Below, piece by piece: positions 17,109 to 26,418 of a DNA stretch of 64,000 nt; positions within the stretch are counted from its first letter, which is position 1; every line of letters begins with the position of its first letter. The notes beneath the pieces are model-generated. The model had not been told where the DNA came from and ran no database searches. It worked only from the letters and a program-made list of their open reading frames with translations. Source of the DNA: Flavobacterium frigoritolerans (GTDB taxonomy: Bacteria; Bacteroidota; Bacteroidia; Flavobacteriales; Flavobacteriaceae); contig NZ_JAOZEV010000008.1 in NCBI RefSeq assembly GCF_025847275.1, forward strand, positions 121,679 to 185,678, given 5' to 3'. Made by a program: the position numbers and the translations under genes.

Positions 17109-18395
17109 TTATTGCAATACTTCTTGCATTGCTTTTGCCTTAAGCAAACACTCTTCATATTCTTTTTCGGGAACTGATTGTGATGTAATTGCGCTACCAA
17201 CTGAAAAGGAAACATATTCTTTTTCCTGATTATATAAGATACTTCGGATAACGACATTAAAATCAAAATCCCCGTCTGGCGTAAAATAACCTACTGCCCC
17301 ACTATACAATCCTCGTTTGGTTTCTTCTAACTTATCGATGATATTCATTGCCGAAATCTTTGGTGCGCCAGTCATACTTCCCATCGGAAAAGTTGTTTTT
17401 AAGACATCGATTGGCGAATATTGAGAATCAAGCCTTGAGGTAATTGTCGAAATCATTTGATGTACCTGCAAAAAAGAATAAATCTTGCATAATTCTACCA
17501 CTTTTACTGAACCTTTTTGAGCTGTATGCGATAAATCGTTTCGAACCAAATCGGTAATCATGATATTTTCGGCACGTTCTTTTGGATCTGCCTCCAATTG
17601 CATCTTGGAATTTTCATCTTCAATCTTATCTACAAAACGTTTTGAAGTTCCTTTTATAGGCTGCGAAATTATTTGATCCCCTATTTTTCGAATATATCTT
17701 TCTGGCGAAGCCGATAATAAAAATTGTTTGTGATTTTTAAAAAAAACAGTTAGTGGCGCTTGAGATATTTCATTAAGCTTTTCGAACTTTTCTAATGGAT
17801 TTATAGTTGCATCTTCTGCGTAAAACTCCATACAAAAATTAGCTTCATAAATATCGCCACGATGAATATGATCCAAAACCGAATTGACTTTGGAAATATA
17901 ATCTTCTTTAGAAATTCGCTGATTAATAAGAAAGTTCGCCCGGCTTTCGACTTTCGTCTTTTGACTTTCTAAAATCTCATTATAATCTTCTTCGACCTCA
18001 TCATCACACATCGCTAAATACTGAATCTCTAATTGATTCCCTTTCAATGAAAATGTTTTTTTAGGCTGGAAGAAAAATAAATCAGGAAATTCTAATCCAT
18101 CAAAATTAGCAGATTGTAATTCTTCTATATCATTTTTTAAATCATAGGTCAGATAACCAAAAAGCCAATCTCTGGTCGTTTGCTGGTATTGTTTTAAATC
18201 TTCGAATGCGTTATGGAAATCGGTTTTTATTGAAGTAAAAGCATCGACAGCCAGCAAACAATCGAAACTCGAATATTCTTGCGGATATAAATTACTATCC
18301 ATAAAAACAACTTCTCGATGTTGTTGCGCCCAAACCAAAAGTTGCTTTTTAAAGGCCGCAGGATTTGAAATATGCTTGTGAATTGAAACTCTCAA
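17109..18395 (-). CDS. pabB: Aminodeoxychorismate synthase component I
   Basis: This 428-aa chorismate-binding enzyme makes 4-amino-4-deoxychorismate for folate synthesis. The catalytic core is C-terminal: SQPIKGTSKR (~238-247) has Lys in the PIKGT motif, which marks PabB rather than TrpE (PIAGT). ITDLVRNDLSHTA (~278-290), FPMGSMTGAPKISAM (~338-352) and GLYSGAVGYF (~365-374) follow. The N-terminal ~120 residues are diverged, as is usual in this group. No pabA or pabC is adjacent, although these may lie elsewhere. Confidence 0.9.
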   Translation of the reverse strand: MRVSIHKHISNPAAFKKQLLVWAQQHREVVFMDSNLYPQEYSSFDCLLAVDAFTSIKTDFHNAFEDLKQYQQTTRDWLFGYLTYDLKNDIEELQSANFDGLEFPDLFFFQPKKTFSLKGNQLEIQYLAMCDDEVEEDYNEILESQKTKVESRANFLINQRISKEDYISKVNSVLDHIHRGDIYEANFCMEFYAEDATINPLEKFEKLNEISQAPLTVFFKNHKQFLLSASPERYIRKIGDQIISQPIKGTSKRFVDKIEDENSKMQLEADPKERAENIMITDLVRNDLSHTAQKGSVKVVELCKIYSFLQVHQMISTITSRLDSQYSPIDVLKTTFPMGSMTGAPKISAMNIIDKLEETKRGLYSGAVGYFTPDGDFDFNVVIRSILYNQEKEYVSFSVGSAITSQSVPEKEYEECLLKAKAMQEVLQ

Positions 18396-18602
18396 AAATT
18401 ATTTTTTTTTATCCGTCAAAATTACGACAAAAAAATTCCTTCGATAAAGTAATCTCAAAAAATATTGGCACGCTTTTTATTACACCACTTTATAACCATT
18501 TTATAAAATTGATACGATTATTGAGACAAAACTACTTTTCCCTTTTTTTTTAATACCCTATTAAGTAACCCATTTATTAATCTATAATTATATCAATCTC
18601 CT

Positions 18603-19508
18603 ATGAAAACAATTGCAAAATTTGGCCTGACTACACTAGTAATCATCGCATTATTATTTTCCTGTAAAAAAGCGGACTCGTCTATTGAAGACTCAGCCGC
18701 AGAAGCATCGACTAGTACAACCGATATTGTTTCTTCTTCGGCAGCTGTCGAAAAGAAAGATGGTAATCATAAATTTATTCGAACCGCCGATATAAAATTT
18801 AAAGTTAAAAACGTGGCAAAATCGACTTATGCAATTGAAAATGCAACAGTAAAGTTTGGAGGTTTTGTAACTTATACTAATTTACAAAGTACAATTCATG
18901 ACGAAATACAAACCAAAATAAGTCAGGACAGCACTCTGCAAACCACAAAATACTCGGTAATAAATAACATAACGATTCGTGTTCCCAACACACAACTTGA
19001 TACTGTCATAAAAACAATTGCTAAACAAATTGATTTTCTGGATTATCGCGTTATCAAAGCCGATGATGTCTCTTTAAAACTACTAGCTAACCAACTTGCT
19101 CAAAATAGAAGTTCAGAGAATAACAAAAGAATTGAAAATGCTATTGATACCAAAGGCAAAAAAATAAATGATGTTATGGAAGCTGAGAATACGCTTGCTG
19201 CGCAGAAAGAGCAAAACGATTCTAGTAAAATTGAAAAATTATCTTTAAAAGATCAAATTAATTTTAGCACAATTACTTTACAGCTTTATCAAAACCAATC
19301 TTTAAAACAAGAAATAGTTGCTAGCAGTAAAGATAGCAATACCTACAAACCAAATATTGGTATCGAAATTATAGATGCTCTAAAAAGTGGATGGTATATA
19401 CTACAATCAATAATTGTATTTTTCTTAAATCTTTGGCCATTTATTTTAATAGCCGCTGGTGGATTTTTTCTTTATAGAAAATATGTTAAAAATCAATCTA
19501 AAATATAA
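18603..19508 (+). CDS. DUF4349 lipoprotein
   Basis: This 301-aa protein has a lipobox (ALLFSCKK, acylated Cys ~21), then a low-complexity Ser/Ala linker. A DUF4349-type domain follows (~55-240): IRTADIKFKVKNVAKSTYAIE at its start, then RVPNTQLDTVIKTIAKQ and LDYRVIKADDVS, with helical coiled-coil-like residues ~160-210. A C-terminal transmembrane helix (~275-292, WPFILIAAGGFFLYRKY) completes it. The family function is unknown. It is likely held in the cell envelope by both ends, which is unusual for a lipoprotein. Confidence 0.85.
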   Translation: MKTIAKFGLTTLVIIALLFSCKKADSSIEDSAAEASTSTTDIVSSSAAVEKKDGNHKFIRTADIKFKVKNVAKSTYAIENATVKFGGFVTYTNLQSTIHDEIQTKISQDSTLQTTKYSVINNITIRVPNTQLDTVIKTIAKQIDFLDYRVIKADDVSLKLLANQLAQNRSSENNKRIENAIDTKGKKINDVMEAENTLAAQKEQNDSSKIEKLSLKDQINFSTITLQLYQNQSLKQEIVASSKDSNTYKPNIGIEIIDALKSGWYILQSIIVFFLNLWPFILIAAGGFFLYRKYVKNQSKI

Positions 19509-19699
19509 GAATCCATGTATTTATTTATAGCCTAAAAATCATTATATTTGATATAGAATTAAACAAATCCTAAAACATCATTAAATAGTTTACACAATTA
19601 ATAATAAATTAATAATTAAACCCGTTTTTTAATTATTTGAATAAGGTAATTTTATATCAAAAATCATATATTTTTTAACCTATAAAAATCATCTATATC

Positions 19700-20077
19700 A
19701 TGAAAATCGCGACTATTATTATCCGAACTTTAATTGGTCTTTTACTGCTTTTTACTTCTCTAAGTTATTTCTTTGATTTAGTTCCACCGGAACCAATTAC
19801 GAATGATAGCTTCAAAGCCTTTAATGTTGGTCTAATCGCCTCGTCATACCTATATCCATTAGCCAAGTCAATAGAATTAATTAGCGGAATAGCTTTTGTT
19901 ACTGGGCGTTACGTGACACTTGCCAATATTTTAATCTTACCAGTTACTATCAATATCTTGTTCATCAATTATTTTATGTCTCCTGATCAATTACCTATTG
20001 CAGTTTTATTATTTTTAGCCAACATATTTTTAATTTACAGATATTGGAATAATTATAGAAGCGTATTTACAGCATAG
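19700..20077 (+). CDS. DoxX-like small membrane protein
   Basis: This 125-aa protein has four predicted helices. The first carries IIIRTLIGLLLLFTSLSYF, and the second pair starts at LAKSIELISGIAFVTGRYVTLAN, a pattern typical of DoxX/DoxD-family proteins. No catalytic residue is recognisable and the role is unknown. It is a single gene followed by a strong terminator. Confidence 0.75.
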   Translation: MKIATIIIRTLIGLLLLFTSLSYFFDLVPPEPITNDSFKAFNVGLIASSYLYPLAKSIELISGIAFVTGRYVTLANILILPVTINILFINYFMSPDQLPIAVLLFLANIFLIYRYWNNYRSVFTA

Positions 20078-20113
20078 TAAAAAAACTACTGCACAGACTA
20101 AGACATTTTTCCA

Positions 20114-20150
20114 TAAAAAAACCCGACTAAATTAATTGTCGGGTTTTATT
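20114..20150. terminator. Bidirectional intrinsic terminator
   Basis: The stem AACCCGAC / GTCGGGTT with an A-run before and a T-run after lies between the convergent DoxX gene and lpdA. Confidence 0.9.
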
Positions 20151-20194
20151 TTGACATGCTGTTAGATACACTACTGTGCGTCTCTAAAACATTT

Positions 20195-21598
20195 CTATAC
20201 GTGTAATGCTCTGTTATCTGTTGCAGCCAATGCAGCTTCTTTTATTGCTTCTGCAAATGTTGGATGTGCATGACTCATTCTTGAAATATCTTCAGCAGAT
20301 GCTTTAAATTCCATTGCTGTAACTGCCTCAGCAATTAAATCGGCAGTACGAGCTCCAATCATATGCACACCTAAAACCTCATCAGTTTTAGCATCTGCAA
20401 TAATTTTTACAAATCCATCTAAATCTCCACTTGCTCTTGCACGACCTAAAGCTTTAAATGGGAAACTTCCAACTTTATATTCAGTACCTGAAGCTTTTAC
20501 TTGCTCTTCTGTTTGTCCAACAGCTGCAACTTCTGGCCAAGTATAAACAACACCTGGAATTAAGTTATAATCGATATGTGGTTTTTGACCTGCTAATATT
20601 TCAGCAACCATTGTTCCTTCTTCTTCGGCTTTATGTGCTAACATTGCTCCACGAACAACATCTCCAATTGCATAAATATTTGGAACATTTGTTTGTAAAT
20701 GATCGTTTACTTCAACTTGTCCTCTGTCAGAAATTTTCACTCCAGCTTTATCAGCATTCAATCCGTCTGTGTAAGGACGACGACCAACAGAAACTAATGA
20801 ATAATCTCCTTCTAAAGTAATTGTTTCCCCTTTTGCATTTTCAGCCTGAACTACAACTGCATCGCCGTTTCTTTCTACTGATTTTACTTTGTGAGAAACG
20901 TAGAATTTCATTCCTTGTTTTTTCAATACTTTAGTTAATTCTTTAGACAAAGAACTATCCATTCCTGGAATGATTCTGTCCATAAATTCAACTACAGAAA
21001 CTTGTGCTCCTAAACGTAAATATACTTGTCCTAATTCAATACCAATAACTCCTCCACCAATAATAACTAGGTGTTTAGGAACTTCTTTTAATGCTAATGC
21101 TTCAGTAGAAGTAATGATTCTTTCTTTATCAATTTTGATAAAAGGCAAAGATGAAGGTTTAGAACCTGTTGCAATAATGGTATATTTAGCTTCAATAGTT
21201 TCTGATGTTCCATCTTCTTTTGCAACAGCAATATGTGTAGCATCTACGAAAGAACCTAAACCATTAAAAACGGTAATTTTATTTTTATCCATCAAGAAGC
21301 TAACTCCTCCTGCTGTTTGATCTACAATTGCTTTTTTACGAGCAATCATTTTCTCTAAATTGATTTTTACATCCCCAGAAACTTCTATTCCGTGATCTGC
21401 AAAATGTTTGATTTCGGCATAATGATGTGAAGATGCCAACAATGCTTTTGATGGAATACATCCTACATTTAAACATGTTCCTCCAAGCGAATTGTACTTT
21501 TCGATTATAGCTGTTTTGAAACCTAATTGCGCGCAACGAATTGCCGAAACATATCCGCCGGGACCTGAACCTATAATGACTACGTCAAATGAACTCAT
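20195..21598 (-). CDS. lpdA: Dihydrolipoyl dehydrogenase (E3)
   Basis: This 467-aa flavoprotein reoxidises dihydrolipoyl groups of the 2-oxoacid dehydrogenase and glycine-cleavage complexes with NAD+. The FAD motif is VVIIGSGPGGYVSA (~5-18). The redox disulfide is in GGTCLNVGCIPSKALL (~39-54). The NAD motif is VIIGGGVIGIELG (~179-191). The C-terminal dimer-interface HAHPTFAEAIKEA (~444-456) supplies the catalytic His-Glu. The length is normal. No E1 or E2 gene is adjacent, so it probably serves several complexes. Confidence 0.97.
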   Translation of the reverse strand: MSSFDVVIIGSGPGGYVSAIRCAQLGFKTAIIEKYNSLGGTCLNVGCIPSKALLASSHHYAEIKHFADHGIEVSGDVKINLEKMIARKKAIVDQTAGGVSFLMDKNKITVFNGLGSFVDATHIAVAKEDGTSETIEAKYTIIATGSKPSSLPFIKIDKERIITSTEALALKEVPKHLVIIGGGVIGIELGQVYLRLGAQVSVVEFMDRIIPGMDSSLSKELTKVLKKQGMKFYVSHKVKSVERNGDAVVVQAENAKGETITLEGDYSLVSVGRRPYTDGLNADKAGVKISDRGQVEVNDHLQTNVPNIYAIGDVVRGAMLAHKAEEEGTMVAEILAGQKPHIDYNLIPGVVYTWPEVAAVGQTEEQVKASGTEYKVGSFPFKALGRARASGDLDGFVKIIADAKTDEVLGVHMIGARTADLIAEAVTAMEFKASAEDISRMSHAHPTFAEAIKEAALAATDNRALHV

Positions 21599-21805
21599 AG
21601 TTTTTGATTTTTTATTTTTTAGCGATACAAAATTAAGGAATTAAGTTTTGTTTAAACTTTAAAAGTTAGAGTTTTTTCTCAGGATTTATCGAACTATGGA
21701 AAACTTATTGTAATAAATACATAAAAACGTTAAATTTTCTTTGAGATTTAGTAGAAAACGCAGATTTTTAAAACTGATTAAAAAATCAATCTCGTAGAAT
21801 TATTT

Positions 21806-21890
21806 AAAAATCTCTTACAAAGGCGCAAAGTTGAACCTTTGTCACTCTGAACCTTTGTCGCTTTGTACCTTAAAAAAACCTTTGCACCTT
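21806..21890. repeat. CCTTTG-rich intergenic repeat
   Basis: The core AACCTTTGTC or ACCTTTG recurs at least three times, interleaved with CTTTGTACCTT and CTTTGCACCTT. It lies in the ~290-bp gap between lpdA and the Lrp-type gene, near the 3' end of the latter. It is probably a degenerate non-coding repeat. Confidence 0.45.
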
Positions 21891-22347
21891 AAAAAGAAAT
21901 CACCGTTGTATTCTTTACTTCACTAATCATAAAAGTACTTTGTGTACTGCCAATATGTTGCAGGTTTGTGAGTTTGGTTACTAAAAACTCCCGATAAGCT
22001 TCCATATCTTTTACTAATACTTTGAGAATATAATCGTAATCTCCACTAACATGATGGCATTCGAGGACTTCTTTTAACTGAGTCACTTCACTTTCGAATT
22101 TGGTTAAAAATTCTTTTGTATGCTGAATGAGTTTGAGATGACAAAAAACTACAAATCCCTTTTCTATTTTAGATTTATCTACTAAGGCTACATATTTATG
22201 GATGATCCCTTCTCGCTCCAACTTTTTTATTCGTTCATAAACTGCTGTTACCGAAAGATCTAATTTCAAAGACAGTTCCTTGGTTGTTTTCTTACTATCG
22301 GTCTGGAGTAGCAATAGTAGTTTTTTATCGATGGAATCTAATACCAT
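21889..22347 (-). CDS. Lrp/AsnC-family transcriptional regulator
   Basis: This 152-aa protein has an N-terminal winged HTH (~1-60; DKKLLLLLQTDSKKTTKELS, then VYERIKKLEREGIIHKYVA) and a C-terminal RAM ligand-binding domain (~70-145; YDYILKVLVKDMEAYREFL and STQSTFMISEVKNTT). It binds DNA and usually responds to an amino acid. It is divergent from the PLP trans-sulfuration-type gene 290 bp away. Lrp-type regulators often control such a divergent amino acid gene, so that gene is the probable target. The effector is unknown. Confidence 0.92.
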   Translation of the reverse strand: MVLDSIDKKLLLLLQTDSKKTTKELSLKLDLSVTAVYERIKKLEREGIIHKYVALVDKSKIEKGFVVFCHLKLIQHTKEFLTKFESEVTQLKEVLECHHVSGDYDYILKVLVKDMEAYREFLVTKLTNLQHIGSTQSTFMISEVKNTTVISF

Positions 22348-22639
22348 AATTATAAGCTGTTTTTAAACTGAAAAATAATCTATTCAAATCTTATCTCAAA
22401 AACAAAATTAGATAATAAATCTAACAAAATACAAATTTATAGTCTAAAAATCTAAACATACCAGCTATGATTGATTATTATTCTAATATGTTATTAATTT
22501 GAATTATGATTGCTGAGCTACTCAGATTTCAAAGCCCAAATAGTTATTGGGATAGTTCCTTATTCTAAGATTTTAATTTAAGTAAAAATAAATAATAACT
22601 AGAGGATGAAATTAATTCGTTCCTCATAATAACATAACA
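22348..22639. promoter_or_regulatory. Divergent promoter region, Lrp-type gene and PLP enzyme gene
   Basis: The two start codons are 292 bp apart and back to back, so both promoters and the likely Lrp sites are here. Close to the rightward start an imperfect inverted repeat, GAGGATGAA / TTCGTTCCTC (22,602-22,625), could be an operator or a leader hairpin. I cannot assign -10 or -35 elements securely. Confidence 0.4.
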
Positions 22640-23842
22640 ATGGAAAATTTTAATCCAGCTGATAAGATTCAGGATTTGCAGTATTTTGGGGAATTCGGTG
22701 GTGTAAACCCATCAATTTCAGATTCTTCTACATATACTTTCCTTTCGGCAAAAACAATGTTTGACACTTTTGAAGGAAATATGGAAGGCTGTTATTTATA
22801 CTCCCGTCATTCATCGCCGAGTAATCTATATTTAGACCAAGCACTTGCTGCTATGGAAGGAACTGAAACTGCCAATGTTTCGGCTTCAGGAATGGGAGCA
22901 ATTACTCCTACATTAATGCAATTATGTAATACGGGAGATCATATTGTTTCGAGTAGAACTATATATGGTGGAACGTATGCTTTCCTTAAAAATTTCACTC
23001 CGAGATTTGGTATAAAAACAACTTTTGTAGACATCACAAAATTAGATATTGTAGAAGCTGCAATCACTCCAGAAACGAAAGTTTTATATTGCGAAACAGT
23101 AAGTAACCCTTTATTGGAAGTTGCAGATATTAAAGGATTATCTCGTTTAGCGAAAAAATACGATCTAAAATTGGTTGTTGATAATACGTTCTCTCCTTTG
23201 TCGGTTTCGCCTGCTAAACTAGGTGCCGATATTGTGATTCATAGTTTAACAAAATACATTAACGGTAGCAGTGATACTGTTGGTGGCGTTACTTGTGCTT
23301 CAAAAGAATTCATAAATAGCTTAAAAAATGTAAATAGTGGTGCAAGTATGCTTTTAGGCCCTACAATGGACAGTTTACGTTCGGCTAGTGTAATGAAAAA
23401 CCTGCGTACGTTACATATTCGTATTAAACAACACAGTCATAACGCTCATGTTCTAGCTGATAAATTTGAAAAGGATGGACTTAAAACCGTTTACCCTGGT
23501 TTAAAAAGTCATCCTAGCCATGAATTATACAAAACAATGATTAATCCTGAATATGGTTTTGGTGGCATGCTTACAATAGACGTGGGTTCTCTGGCTAAAG
23601 CCAATGAATTAATGGAGTTGATGCAGGCACGAAATTTAGGATATTTAGCAGTAAGTTTAGGTTTTTATAAAACCTTGTTTAGCGCTCCGGGAACCTCAAC
23701 TTCTAGTGAAATTCCACTAGAAGAACAAGCCCAAATGGGTTTAACAGATGGATTAATTCGTTTCTCAATAGGATTGGATAATGACATCGAAAGAACGTAT
23801 CAAATGATGAAAGCCTGCATGGTCGAGCTTGGGGTACTATAA
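22640..23842 (+). CDS. Cys/Met-metabolism PLP enzyme (trans-sulfuration family)
   Basis: This 400-aa fold-type I PLP enzyme has the family marks YSRHSSPSNLYLD (~52-64), ASGMGAITPTLMQL (~82-95) and the PLP lysine in VIHSLTKYINGSSDTVGG (~203-220). It resembles methionine gamma-lyase, but the active-site position that is YGC in that enzyme reads IYGGTYAF here, Gly instead of Cys. The substrate is therefore open: methionine gamma-lyase, cystathionine beta/gamma-lyase or O-acetylhomoserine sulfhydrylase are all possible. The divergent Lrp-type regulator favours a catabolic amino acid lyase. Confidence 0.85.
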   Translation: MENFNPADKIQDLQYFGEFGGVNPSISDSSTYTFLSAKTMFDTFEGNMEGCYLYSRHSSPSNLYLDQALAAMEGTETANVSASGMGAITPTLMQLCNTGDHIVSSRTIYGGTYAFLKNFTPRFGIKTTFVDITKLDIVEAAITPETKVLYCETVSNPLLEVADIKGLSRLAKKYDLKLVVDNTFSPLSVSPAKLGADIVIHSLTKYINGSSDTVGGVTCASKEFINSLKNVNSGASMLLGPTMDSLRSASVMKNLRTLHIRIKQHSHNAHVLADKFEKDGLKTVYPGLKSHPSHELYKTMINPEYGFGGMLTIDVGSLAKANELMELMQARNLGYLAVSLGFYKTLFSAPGTSTSSEIPLEEQAQMGLTDGLIRFSIGLDNDIERTYQMMKACMVELGVL

Positions 23843-23896
23843 ACATGAAACATTTCTTTATAAATAAATTTGCTTAATTTTTAATTGGTTTGTTTG

Positions 23897-23929
23897 AATC
23901 CGCTAGAGTTATCTCTAAGCGGATTTTTT
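23897..23929 (+). terminator. Intrinsic terminator
   Basis: The stem AATCCGCT-AGAG / CTCTAAGCGGATT with loop TTAT and a downstream T-run lies 55 bp after the PLP enzyme gene. Confidence 0.85.
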
Positions 23930-24018
23930 TATGATTAGACTTCTTAGATTTATTTAAATTATTAGACTGACAGACTACTTAGATTTTGAAATTATGTTGC
24001 TTTTTACTGGAACTAAAA

Positions 24019-24060
24019 ACAAAAAACCGTTCTGAGTCATAATTCAGAACGGTTTTTTGT
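24019..24060. terminator. Bidirectional intrinsic terminator
   Basis: The stem AAAAAACCGTTCTGA / TCAGAACGGTTTTTT has a short loop and sits before the 3' end of the leftward permease gene, so it can serve both directions. Confidence 0.9.
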
Positions 24061-24138
24061 TTTTATATTTTTTAGATCTTTAAATCTGGTTTACTCACAA
24101 CTTTTACTCAAACTGAAAACTGTGACTAAAAAATCAGA

Positions 24139-26070
24139 CTATAATTTAACTATATTAAGTTTACTATTTTTACGGCTGAAGCCAAAGTATATGAATAGAC
24201 CAATAATTAACCAAACTGTGAAATAAATCCAGTTCCAAACACTTAATTCAGCCATCATATAAAGACAACAAATCAAGCCTAACAATGGAATTAAAGATAA
24301 ATTTTGTCTGATAGCCCAAACTGTTAATCCTATCAAAACGATTAAGAAAATCCACATTGGTATTTTATGCTTAAACAAACTTAAACCACTTTCATATTTA
24401 ATAGAATCTGCAACTGGTAAACCTGCAATTACGCTTGCATACTTTGCTTCATCTTTTTGATATTGCTTTAATATTAATTCTAGATCTGGTTTTTCGGTTG
24501 TAGCATTAGCAGGATCAACAGTTACTAGATAATCATATACTTTTTTAGTATGGCTTTTATCAAGAGAGGTAATAATATCCGCTGATTCATTAATTTGAGT
24601 TTCATTTGTAATAAAACTCATTGTTGCTTTTTTGTTGTATCCAAAAGAAAATACTAATCCAATAATTAATAAAATCGGCATTATAAATTTTGAATTTATA
24701 TAAGGCGTTTTAAATTTTCCTCTTGGAATATTTGGTTTGTTCTGCAATACCAAAACTCCTGCGCAAACCAATACAAAGGCAAACAAAGTTCCTATACTAC
24801 ACAAATCGGTAACCATTGTAAGATTTAGAAATAAAGCTGGAACAGCAACTACAAAACCTGTTACGATAGTTGCGTATGATGGTGTTTTATATTTAGGGTG
24901 TACTTTAGAAAAACGCTTTGGCAATAATCCGTCACGACTCATACTCATCCAGATACGAGGTTGTCCCATCTGAAAAACCAATAAAACACTTGCCATAGCC
25001 ACTACAGCACTTACTGCTATAATTCCCGACATCCATTTTAAATCTAATTTCTCGAATACAAAAGCAAGTGGATCTCCTACATTAAGTTGGTTGTAACTTA
25101 CCATTCCCGTAAGTACTAATGCAATTGCGATATACAAAATGGTACAAATTATAATTGCCCACATCATCCCTCGTGGTAAATCACGTTGTGGATCTTTACA
25201 TTCTTCGGCAGTTGTTGAGATTGCATCAAAACCTATATAAGCAAAGAAAACTGCTGAAACTCCTTTAAGAACTCCTGTTACTCCATTTGGTGCAAAAGGA
25301 TCCCAATTAGCTGTATCTACATAAAAAACACCAACTGCAATTACTAAAAGCACTACACATAATTTCACAACAACCATGATATTACTCGCATTACGAGATT
25401 CTTTCATCCCGCGATATATCAATGCTGTAATCAGAATAATAATCAATAAAGCTGGTAGATCTGCAACAAAATGAAATGAACCTATCATAGGCGCTGTTGT
25501 CCATGCTGTATATGCTGATTGTAAGGCTGGTTCTAGATTTTCAAATGCTTTTCCACCATGCATCAAAGCTGTTGCATCTTTAAACCCATTTGAGGCAGTT
25601 AAATAATCCATCTGAACCCATTGGGGTAAATGTATACCTCCGCTGGCGAGCAACCCTGTAAAGTAATCACTCCATGATATGGCAACGGTTATATTTCCGA
25701 CCGAATATTCCATTATCAATGCCCAACCAATGACCCAAGCTATAATTTCACCAAAAGCAACATATGAGTATGTATAAGCACTTCCTGAAACTGGAACCAT
25801 CGAAGCAAATTCTGCATACGCAAAAGCAGCAAAACTACAAGCAATAGCTGTAAATAGAAATAAAAAAATAACTGCTGGTCCCCCATCGGCACTAGCTTTA
25901 CCAATTGTACTAAAAATACCTGCACCTACAATTGCTGCAATACCAAAAGCTGTTAAATCACGCGCTGTTAAATGCTTGCCTAATGAATCAGTTCCATTGG
26001 CATTATTTTTCTCTACTTGACTTAAAATATCTTGTACTGTTTTTTTTCGGAATAGACTTGAAAATGACAT
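24139..26070 (-). CDS. APC-family amino acid permease (CAT-like)
   Basis: This 643-aa permease has about a dozen transmembrane helices. LTARDLTAFGIAAIVGAGIFSTIGK (helix 1, from ~34) and AFAYAEFASMVPVSGSAYTYSYV (~86-108) are APC and cationic amino acid transporter signatures. FFAYIGFDAISTTAEECKDPQRDLPRG (~275-300) is the CAT-like helix 7/8 loop. A large insert between the last helices (~480-560) is polar (TNETQINESADIIT, VAGLPVADSIKYES). The substrate is probably a cationic or broad amino acid. It is a single gene; the region upstream (26,071-26,418) is AT-rich with no gene I recognise. Confidence 0.88.
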   Translation of the reverse strand: MSFSSLFRKKTVQDILSQVEKNNANGTDSLGKHLTARDLTAFGIAAIVGAGIFSTIGKASADGGPAVIFLFLFTAIACSFAAFAYAEFASMVPVSGSAYTYSYVAFGEIIAWVIGWALIMEYSVGNITVAISWSDYFTGLLASGGIHLPQWVQMDYLTASNGFKDATALMHGGKAFENLEPALQSAYTAWTTAPMIGSFHFVADLPALLIIILITALIYRGMKESRNASNIMVVVKLCVVLLVIAVGVFYVDTANWDPFAPNGVTGVLKGVSAVFFAYIGFDAISTTAEECKDPQRDLPRGMMWAIIICTILYIAIALVLTGMVSYNQLNVGDPLAFVFEKLDLKWMSGIIAVSAVVAMASVLLVFQMGQPRIWMSMSRDGLLPKRFSKVHPKYKTPSYATIVTGFVVAVPALFLNLTMVTDLCSIGTLFAFVLVCAGVLVLQNKPNIPRGKFKTPYINSKFIMPILLIIGLVFSFGYNKKATMSFITNETQINESADIITSLDKSHTKKVYDYLVTVDPANATTEKPDLELILKQYQKDEAKYASVIAGLPVADSIKYESGLSLFKHKIPMWIFLIVLIGLTVWAIRQNLSLIPLLGLICCLYMMAELSVWNWIYFTVWLIIGLFIYFGFSRKNSKLNIVKL

Positions 26071-26418
26071 AGGTGTACTTACTATTAATAATTAATTTAT
26101 TTCGAACTTTTTGCTTTTATTTTGCAAATAATGCAAAAATCATCTTGAATTCAAATATATAAAACGATTTTGTTTTGAAACACTTTTGATAGACTTTTTA
26201 TCAATCTCTAATATTAAATAAAAAAAATGACATTGCAAGACTCTAATTTCTAGTTTTATAAACCTAAAACCATTAATTCCTCATATCCTTTTATATGCAT
26301 ATTGTTTCATCTAATCTTTTTTTACCAACTGTAAGTAAAAAGTGAATATCTGTTCTTCAACATTAAATTTATTTTACCTAATATTCTTTGAGAATATCTT
26401 TTTCATTTGATATCACTA
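26071..26418. other. Intergenic, no gene recognised
   Basis: This 348-bp AT-rich gap lies upstream of the permease gene and downstream of the membrane-anchored unknown. It must contain the permease promoter. I see no RNA gene or terminator that I can support. Confidence 0.45.
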
